Source: Bacteroidales bacterium UBA5621 (GTDB lineage Bacteria; Bacteroidota; Bacteroidia; Bacteroidales; VadinHA17). Taken from it: a DNA stretch of 13,466 bases. Below are positions 8,118 through 13,466 of this stretch, piece by piece; position 1 is the first letter of the stretch; each line of letters opens with the position of its first letter. The translations under genes were made by a program, and so were the position numbers. Below the pieces are notes generated by a model that ran no database searches, was not told where the DNA came from, and saw only the letters and a list, made by a program, of their open reading frames with translations. The DNA lies in the NCBI GenBank assembly GCA_002424525.1, contig DIKJ01000032.1:19119-32584 (forward strand). The letters run 5' to 3'.

Positions 8118-9496
8118 ATGCAGATACGTACACGATTGACTCTTCAGTTCCTGTTGATCGGAGGGATCATTACGATTGTTTCATCCGGAGCAATCTATTT
8201 TTCTTCCTCCGGTTGTCGTCAGCATGATTTTTTAACCGTCTGGAAAACAAAGCAATAAGTACTGCGAAGCTTCTTATCGATATTGCGGAGGTTGATGCTG
8301 ACCTGCTCAGGAGGATAGAGCAGGATAATCCGCTGAGCCTTCCCGATGAAAAGGTCATTATCCTGAACTACAGGAATGAGATTTTGTACAGCTCTGACGA
8401 AAACGGAATGATCAGATTCGATACAACCTTTCTTGACAGGATAAGGCTGGAAGAGAAGGTGAAGTTCAAACAGGGGGCTTATGAAATCATTGGCATCCAT
8501 TACACAGAAAAATACGACAGGTTCGTTGTGATAACAGCTGCATCCGATATCTTCGGTTTCAGCAAGCTGGAAAACCTGAGAACAAGACTGATACTGGTTT
8601 GTCTTACGAGCTTAATACTGTTCTTTATTGCAGGATGGTTTTATTCCGGAAGAGCGATGAAACCAATTTCCGGGGTTGTAAGCCAGGTAGAGGAGATATC
8701 GTTTGCCAGTCTTAATCTGAGAGTTGATGAAGGGAACTGGACAGATGAGATAGCAAGACTTGCAAAAACTTTCAATAAAATGCTGGAGAGGCTCGAGACA
8801 GCTTTTGAAATGCAGAAAGATTTCATCTCGAACGCGTCCCATGAGATAAGAACCCCTTTGACGGCAATCTACGGACAGATGGAAGTTCTGCTTATGAAGG
8901 AGCGAGGGAACGAGGAATATCGTAACGCCATCTCCTCGATAGTGGAAGATATAAGAAGCCTTATTAATCTTTCAAACAGGCTCCTCCTGCTGGCACATAC
9001 CAGTTCGGAAGTAAGTGACAGACGTTATGGCAGGGTACGTATCGACGAGATAATCTGGCAGGCCAAGGATGAGATAAAAAAAATAAATGGGGAGTATAAA
9101 ATAAACATTAATTTAACATACGACGGAGAATTATTTTCTGAAGCTGACCAGATGGAGGTTTCGGGCGATGAATTCCTTCTTAAAACGGCCGCAGCCAATA
9201 TCATGGAAAATGCCTGCAAGTATTCAGATGATCATGCAGTTAATATCAACATTGAAGGTTCACAGCGATGGATATCAATTACCTTTGCTGATAATGGAAT
9301 AGGAATTGATGGAAAGGATCTTAACAGGATATTTGAACCGTTCCAGAGGGGCACCAATGTCAACAGTATCCCTGGCTATGGTATAGGACTTTCGCTTGTG
9401 CGCAGGATAATAAATAATCACTGTGGAACTTTCAACCTGATTTCACGCTGCGGAAAAGGGATTACAGCAATACTTAAATTACCATCTGTTTATTAA
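8118..9496 (+). pseudogene. Sensor histidine kinase, interrupted by a -1 frameshift
   Basis: Membrane sensor kinase starting one base after the regulator's stop, so clearly the same operon. Domains in order: short N-terminus and first membrane helix (about residues 8-32); extracytoplasmic sensor region containing RLENKAISTAKLLIDIAEVDADLL; second helix (LILVCLTSLILFFIAGWF); HAMP; dimerisation helix with phospho-acceptor His in ISNASHEIRTPL (CAT 8840-8842, residue 242 after repair); N box NIMENACKYSDD; G1 FADNGIGID; F box IFEPFQRG; G2 GYGIGLSLV. The first frame ends at TAA 8256-8258 after 46 codons. The remainder is open in the -1 frame, entered at the T run 8228-8233. With one extra base the protein is 459 aa, normal for the family. 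The 9496 end is intact. It is either a pseudogene, a homopolymer sequence error or, less likely, a frameshifted gene. Confidence 0.85.
8228..8234 (+). other. T TTT TTA heptamer at the kinase frame change
   Basis: In the kinase's starting frame the codons are GAT TTT TTA, so the heptamer T TTT TTA is in the correct phase for -1 ribosomal slippage. Slippage here would continue as AAC CGT CTG, exactly the frame that encodes the rest of the kinase. The same heptamer is the slip site of HIV-1 gag-pol. A candidate downstream stem (GCAATA 8252-8257 with TATTGC 8281-8286) starts 17 bases away, further than the usual 5-9. A lost T in a seven-T run explains it equally well. Confidence 0.3.
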
Positions 9497-9526
9497 AAGG
9501 TTATCAGTCCGGATTTTTTATTATGA

Positions 9527-9570
9527 TTTTAATCCATTTTTAATTTCTCTTTAATGAGTTCTTAATCAGG
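9527..9570 (+). promoter_or_regulatory. Four 11-bp direct repeats, PmrA-box-like operator
   Basis: TTAAT occurs at 9529, 9540, 9551 and 9562, exactly 11 bp apart. Each is preceded by a pyrimidine and separated by five bases, i.e. YTTAAT-N5 four times. The 11-bp units are 9527-9537, 9538-9548, 9549-9559 and 9560-9570. Direct repeats at one helical turn are the known binding geometry of OmpR/PhoB-family regulators, and YTTAAT-N5-YTTAAT is the pattern described for PmrA. The array ends six bases before a -7 box and covers the -33 position, as expected for an activator. The adjacent response regulator is the obvious candidate ligand; that link is inference. Confidence 0.7.
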
Positions 9571-9576
9571 ATACTT

Positions 9577-9584
9577 TAACTTTG
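9577..9584 (+). promoter_or_regulatory. -7 promoter box for the coiled-coil gene
   Basis: TAACTTTG matches TAnnTTTG exactly. Transcription would begin near 9591, leaving about 20 bases before ATG 9613. No good -33 TTTG is present at the usual distance; that position is occupied by the TTAAT repeat array, which suggests dependence on an activator. Confidence 0.6.
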
Positions 9585-9612
9585 GTCTTTGTAAATCAAA
9601 AATTCAAATAAT

Positions 9613-10482
9613 ATGAGCACCCCAAAAGAGAATACAGTTACATATGTGCTGATCGGAGTGATCGTTCTTTTGCTTATTGCTTCAGGTTTTGCATTTGTCT
9701 CAAATTCAAAGAACAAGAGAAGCCTCGGAGCTGAGAAACTGAAAAATGAGAAACTGCTTTCTGAGAAGCTGCAGATTGACAAGGAATCTGAGAGGTTGAA
9801 AGCAGAATTATCTGCTTTGGCCTCAAGAGAGGAGGCTAACCGGAAATCACTTGAAGAGGTAAATCAGAAAATTGCAGATAACGAGAAAAGGATCAACGCA
9901 CTGGCAGTAGAGAACAGGTCGCTTCGCAGAACTGCAAAAGAACTTGAGGAGCTGAGGAAAATAAAAGAAGATCTTGAACAGGAGTCTCTGCGGCTCAAGT
10001 CCGAACACGATAAACTACTGGCAAGGTCAGGGGAATTGCAGAACTCTATTGAAAATCTGCAGAATGAGAAAAGAGAGATTGCAGGAAAGCTTGAACAGGT
10101 TCTGAATTACGATTCGGACAATTTTCTTGTTTCTGCCGTAAGGGGCAAGAAAAAAGAAAAGGTGGTTATTTGTGCTTCGAGGGCAAAGAGATTGAATGTT
10201 ACATTTGAGGTGCCGAAAAACCTGACAGAGGAGATAAGTTTCAAGATCACCACTCCGTCGGGTCAGACAATCACCCCCGACAGCAAATCGTTAAGCTGGT
10301 TTTTCCCTGATGGAGGGCGAAACCTCACCGCAAGTCTGTCGCCGGTTACAGGGGAGTTTGAGGAATCGAGGCAGGTTGTGCTGGTATACTCTGCAAAAGA
10401 AAAACTTGTTGCAGGGGAGTATGGGATAGAGATCCTTTGCAATAATATGAATATTGGTAACTGTCGCATCCTACTCAAATGA
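9613..10482 (+). CDS. Membrane-anchored coiled-coil protein with C-terminal beta domain, unknown function
   Basis: I do not recognise this 289-aa protein. Residues 1-9 are polar, 10-29 form one membrane helix (YVLIGVIVLLLIASGFAFV), and 35-165 are an almost uninterrupted charged coiled coil rich in Glu, Lys and Leu heptads. Residues 170-289 form a compact beta-rich domain with ITTPSGQTITPDS and LVAGEYGIEILCNNMNIGN, reminiscent of a small Ig-like sandwich that closes with a strand ending LLK. There is no obvious signal-cleavage site, so the helix is probably retained as an anchor. I cannot fix which side the coiled coil faces; basic NSKNKR after the helix would suggest the cytoplasm. The gene has its own promoter under the 11-bp repeat array and its own terminator, so it forms a single-gene unit downstream of the two-component pair. 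An envelope-stress or structural role is possible but not shown. Confidence 0.85.
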   Translation: MSTPKENTVTYVLIGVIVLLLIASGFAFVSNSKNKRSLGAEKLKNEKLLSEKLQIDKESERLKAELSALASREEANRKSLEEVNQKIADNEKRINALAVENRSLRRTAKELEELRKIKEDLEQESLRLKSEHDKLLARSGELQNSIENLQNEKREIAGKLEQVLNYDSDNFLVSAVRGKKKEKVVICASRAKRLNVTFEVPKNLTEEISFKITTPSGQTITPDSKSLSWFFPDGGRNLTASLSPVTGEFEESRQVVLVYSAKEKLVAGEYGIEILCNNMNIGNCRILLK

Positions 10483-10514
10483 TTCTTTTTTAATCGTTAT
10501 CGACTTGTTTGGAG

Positions 10515-10539
10515 AGCCCGTCAAGCGACGGGCTTTTTT
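10515..10539 (+). terminator. Intrinsic terminator after the coiled-coil gene
   Basis: A perfect 8-bp stem, AGCCCGTC (10515-10522) and GACGGGCT (10527-10534), encloses the 4-base loop AAGC. It runs straight into a T tract ending at 10539. It lies 32 bases past the stop codon at 10482 and separates this gene from the SPOR lipoprotein gene. Confidence 0.93.
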
Positions 10540-10580
10540 CGAACATTATCACGCTATAATACTACAGGTGGAAAAACATT

Positions 10581-11018
10581 ATGAGAACACTTACAGGACT
10601 TTTTATCTTGACGGTTATCTTCTTTTCATCATCCTGCGCGGGTACGAACAAGCTGCTTAAAAGGGACAAGAATTCCCGAAACGATATCGCTGCGATGAAA
10701 GCAGAAAATAAGTATTTGTATGAGGCCCCCGTCAGGGAAGTTGAAGAGAGGCTGGTAAGCATTAATGATAAAGCACCGGATCACTTCAATTACTTTGTTA
10801 TTATTGGCAGTTTCAGGAATCCTGACAATGCCCGCAAACACCAGTCTCAGATAAGATACGACGGTTTCAGTTCTGAAATATTAAGAAACGAGGCGGGCCT
10901 GTACAGGGTGTCGGTACTTTCGACAGACGATATTGCTGAAGCTCGTGCCGAAGTGAGAAGGATCTGGGCTAATTATCAAAAGTATTCAGATACGTGGCTG
11001 CTTATCAGGAAAAACTGA
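10581..11018 (+). CDS. Small SPOR-domain lipoprotein
   Basis: A 145-aa predicted lipoprotein. The N-terminal signal MRTLTGLFILTVIFFSSSC provides a relaxed lipobox with lipidated Cys19. A short polar linker follows (20-67). Residues 68-143 form one SPOR domain: FNYFVIIGSFRNPDNARK, then GFSSEILRNEAGLYRVSV, then the closing TWLLIRKN strand. SPOR domains bind septal peptidoglycan stripped of stem peptides, so the protein probably sits in the outer membrane facing the cell wall at division sites or similar. It has no catalytic domain. The gene follows the terminator at 10539, so it has its own transcription start. A TATAAT at 10555-10560 is suggestive, but the phylum's main sigma factor does not use that box. 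It converges on the transporter gene with 54 bases between them and no clear terminator. Confidence 0.88.
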   Translation: MRTLTGLFILTVIFFSSSCAGTNKLLKRDKNSRNDIAAMKAENKYLYEAPVREVEERLVSINDKAPDHFNYFVIIGSFRNPDNARKHQSQIRYDGFSSEILRNEAGLYRVSVLSTDDIAEARAEVRRIWANYQKYSDTWLLIRKN

Positions 11019-11072
11019 CCGGTGAATTGAAGCTATGAGTAATCCCTTGATAAACAATCATTAGCCTGCATT

Positions 11073-13298
11073 TCAGATTATCTCCTTTTTGTTATGTGAA
11101 TTTACAAAAAGGATCGTGCCGGTTGGATCATATCCTCCAAGCACAGCTTCGCCATTGTGTTTCAGTCCCTCCACCCGGAATCCGATCATGGTAATTGCAG
11201 CAGTTGCCGATTTTTCATTGATCAGGCTTTTAGTTGACCTACCTGGCTCTGTCCCAATTATTTCGATATTCTTTTCAGTTATAGGGAGCCTCCCTGAGAT
11301 GACAAGTTCAGAAAGTTTGCTTTTTGTCTGCTCATAATCTTCGGGTTTGCAGATCTCAAAGATCCTTATGTTTGCCTTTTTCCAGCTCGGATGGCCTAAG
11401 ATAATGAAGCTGAGTAGTATAAGCAGGCTGGAGTTTTCCGGTTCATCAAAACTGATCCAGACGTGTATCCCGTTGCGGAATACTAAATCCTTTCTGCTGG
11501 TAGCCAGCAGACAGATATCAAAATTGCCTGCTTTTATCAGCCGGATATTCTCAATTATCTCCTTAAGATTATCGGGATGTTCCTTGTCATATTCAAAGAT
11601 CACCATATTATTTTCCATACCAGAGATGCCCGGCACCTGAATAGCCTGGACAATAGCAGAAGTATATGATGGTGAGATTATTGTGTCTACATAAACATGA
11701 TTATTCGTAGTATCGTACACCTCAATCAGCTTTGCCAGCTCCTCGGAAGCCTGTTCACTGGTAGCTCTGCAATAATATCCGTCAATACGGTGGAGATATG
11801 TCGCGAAACCATATCTGTAGGAGATCCAGTTCAGCAACTGGAACGCCCGTGCACGAACAAATGAATCTTTTGAGATACAGATTGCACTCGGTCTCCACTC
11901 CTTGGCTTTCTTCCTGCTTCCGGATTTCTGCAGGTAAACCTGAAGATTTCGGTTCATCTGAAAGAGGGCATTTGCGAAGAGCGATTCAAGCCCGTGCCGG
12001 TCCCTGTGGTAATACTTGATATACGTATATAAACTCATCATAACCAATACCGATGCAAGGGCATATGGGGCATTGATCCTGAACATTACCCATACAGCAA
12101 TCAGAAAACCTGCAAGAGAGAGGTACCATCTTGATCTGAATGAGGGCCTGTAAGAGGGAGAGGAACCGAAGTGATTGAGGAACGAGATAAGGCAAAGCGA
12201 GCCGTATGTAACAAGAAAGAACATCGAGATGATCTGTGCGACAGCATTTACACTGCCAACTGCCACGAAAACAAAAGCGATAATAATTGTTACCAGTGAG
12301 GCATTAACCGGTTCCCCGTCTGATTTCCTGCCATATGAGAGCCATTTGTTTATTTTCTTTGACGGGAATGAGGAATCAAGGGCAAGGGCCTGGAGGGTCC
12401 TTGGCGCAACCATAACTGATCCCAGTGCCGACGACATTGTCGAGGCTGCAAGTCCCAAGGGTATTATGAAGGCACCGGCGATGGCAATCTTTGACATTAT
12501 CAGCTGATTGTTAAGCATATCCTCGGCGCTTACCGTTATTGCCAGCTTATAGACCACAGCCACATAGATCACCATTCCGGCCAGGGTAGCAGTTGTTGTG
12601 CCGATAGGGATCGATCTTGAAGGCCGTTTGAGGTCCCCTGAAAGTCCGACTCCCGCTGTCATCCCGGTGAAAGCGGGAAAAACGATGGCAAAAACCACAA
12701 AGAAACTATTCAGGTTCCTGAGATCCCCGGGGGGGAGCTTGTTTCCCGTAACGGTTCCGTATTCAGTTGTCCCAAGAAAAAAGAGAAGGAGGGAAATAAA
12801 AAGGATCCCTGCTACAAAATAAAGTGCTTTAACCCCCAGGTTGGCGCCCTGCCGCAGTATAACAAATCCCAGCACCGCCATCACGGGAATGCTTATTACC
12901 TGCCGGGGAAGATGAAAATTAAACCTGTCAGCGAAGAAATTAAACAGGAATTCGAATGACTCCGTGAATGCGATTATGTAAAAAGCAACGCTTATTGCCT
13001 GTGAAAGGAAAAGAGCAATGCCGATGGTGCCTCCGATGTTCAGTCCAAACGAACGCGAGATTATGAAGTATTCCCCTCCGCCTTCAACCCTTTTGTTGGT
13101 GGCAAGCTCCGAAATGGCAAAGGCGGTTGGTATAGTAAGGGAGTGACCGAGTATAATAATCAGGACGGCACCCCAGAAACCAAGAGTTCCGACAGCAAAT
13201 CCAAACCTTAGGAACAGGATAGCTCCCAGTATGGTCGATATTGCTGTAAAGAAAACTGGAGCTGTACCAAATCGTTTCTTACCGGCTTCTGGTTCCAT
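11073..13298 (-). CDS. Cation-chloride cotransporter homologue (SLC12/CCC branch of the APC superfamily)
   Basis: A 741-aa inner-membrane transporter. The N-terminus FGTAPVFFTAISTILGAILF with LRFGFAVG (10-37) is the hallmark CCC first helix. FPAFTGMTAGVGLSGDLKRP (207-226) followed by SRSIPIGT, VAPRTLQALALD (297-308), and EPVNASLVTI with SVNAVAQIISMFFLVTYGSL and PSYRPSFR are further SLC12 blocks. About 12 membrane helices end near residue 429. The soluble C-terminal part (430-741) resembles the SLC12 cytosolic domain, including HVWISFDEPENSSLLILLSF and WKKANIRIFEI. Eukaryotic relatives move chloride with Na+ and/or K+. The ions here cannot be read from sequence, and some bacterial relatives are annotated simply as amino acid permeases. 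ATG 13298 is chosen because the conserved N-terminal block begins ten residues later. It is divergent from the gene at 13385. Confidence 0.88.
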   Translation of the reverse strand: MEPEAGKKRFGTAPVFFTAISTILGAILFLRFGFAVGTLGFWGAVLIIILGHSLTIPTAFAISELATNKRVEGGGEYFIISRSFGLNIGGTIGIALFLSQAISVAFYIIAFTESFEFLFNFFADRFNFHLPRQVISIPVMAVLGFVILRQGANLGVKALYFVAGILFISLLLFFLGTTEYGTVTGNKLPPGDLRNLNSFFVVFAIVFPAFTGMTAGVGLSGDLKRPSRSIPIGTTTATLAGMVIYVAVVYKLAITVSAEDMLNNQLIMSKIAIAGAFIIPLGLAASTMSSALGSVMVAPRTLQALALDSSFPSKKINKWLSYGRKSDGEPVNASLVTIIIAFVFVAVGSVNAVAQIISMFFLVTYGSLCLISFLNHFGSSPSYRPSFRSRWYLSLAGFLIAVWVMFRINAPYALASVLVMMSLYTYIKYYHRDRHGLESLFANALFQMNRNLQVYLQKSGSRKKAKEWRPSAICISKDSFVRARAFQLLNWISYRYGFATYLHRIDGYYCRATSEQASEELAKLIEVYDTTNNHVYVDTIISPSYTSAIVQAIQVPGISGMENNMVIFEYDKEHPDNLKEIIENIRLIKAGNFDICLLATSRKDLVFRNGIHVWISFDEPENSSLLILLSFIILGHPSWKKANIRIFEICKPEDYEQTKSKLSELVISGRLPITEKNIEIIGTEPGRSTKSLINEKSATAAITMIGFRVEGLKHNGEAVLGGYDPTGTILFVNSHNKKEII

Positions 13299-13384
13299 GG
13301 GATCTTTCTGGAGTAAGGTAAAGAATCAAATTAAATAATCGGATATGATAAAAATAATTATCTTAACGGTAAAAATACAGAAAA
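13299..13384. other. Divergent intergenic region (86 bases)
   Basis: AT-rich spacer between the transporter (minus) and the secreted-protein gene (plus). On the minus strand TTAATTTG (13334-13327) is one mismatch from the TAnnTTTG box but has no -33 partner. On the plus strand TATCTTAA (near 13360) is a poor match. I can support no promoter firmly here. Confidence 0.3.
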
Positions 13385-13466
13385 ATGAAGAATTATCTTT
13401 CTCTTCTGCTGGGATTCCTTATCGGCGGTGCACTTATTCCATCAGAAGCTTTTGCCCAGCAGGGAT
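13385..13466 (+). CDS. Start of a secreted protein (signal peptide only; cut by the window end)
   Basis: Twenty-seven codons are visible from ATG 13385. They encode a typical signal peptide: MKN, a hydrophobic LSLLLGFLIGGALI core, then PSEAFA with predicted cleavage before QQG. The protein is therefore exported to the periplasm or beyond. The frame is open to the end of the window. Nothing of the mature protein is present, so its function cannot be named. Confidence 0.75.
   Translation, partial: MKNYLSLLLGFLIGGALIPSEAFAQQG

Noticed and set aside
10555..10560. TATAAT as a sigma-70 -10 box for the SPOR lipoprotein gene
   Set aside because: The host appears to be Bacteroidota, whose main sigma factor uses TAnnTTTG, and no TTGACA-like -35 is present at 16-18 bases.
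1..13466. Search for mobile elements, CRISPR arrays, tRNA or rRNA genes
   Set aside because: No transposase, integrase, terminal inverted repeats, spaced identical repeats or RNA-gene signatures were found by eye.

Overview
The window looks like a chromosomal segment from a member of the Bacteroidota, probably Bacteroidales-like. The clues are the MutS N-terminus (VETPLMKQY...[12 protein letters not shown]), a large secreted M1 peptidase with a barrel-like tail, an SPOR lipoprotein, promoters fitting the phylum's TAnnTTTG -7 box, and few Shine-Dalgarno sequences. I see no mobile element, CRISPR array, tRNA or rRNA. No gene-free gap exceeds 300 bases; the longest is 215 bases, between the saccharopine dehydrogenase and mutS genes.

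Layout. 138-3110 (+): secreted M1-type zinc metallopeptidase. 3232-4566 (-): saccharopine dehydrogenase/reductase. 4782-7391 (+): mutS, divergent from the previous gene, with recognisable promoters facing both ways. 7440-8116 and 8118-9496 (+): an OmpR-type response regulator and its sensor kinase, 48 bases downstream of mutS, both broken. 9613-10482 (+): an unrecognised membrane-anchored coiled-coil protein, closed by a clear intrinsic terminator. 10581-11018 (+): small SPOR-domain lipoprotein. 11073-13298 (-): bacterial homologue of the cation-chloride cotransporters (SLC12/CCC). 13385-end (+): the signal peptide of a further secreted protein.

Most of the window is ordinary, but the two-component region deserves attention. 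The response regulator carries an in-frame TAG followed about 24 bases later by a -1 frameshift. The kinase carries a -1 frameshift at a T run that happens to form an in-phase T TTT TTA slippery heptamer. Repairing one base in each gene gives textbook lengths (225 and 459 aa), while every other complete gene in the window is open. Directly downstream, four TTAAT elements recur at exactly 11-bp intervals (9529, 9540, 9551, 9562), just ahead of a TAACTTTG -7 box. This is the geometry of an OmpR/PhoB-family operator and matches the PmrA-box pattern YTTAAT-N5-YTTAAT. The simplest reading is that the two-component system controls, or once controlled, the coiled-coil gene at 9613. Whether the lesions are real or local sequence errors cannot be decided from one sequence.
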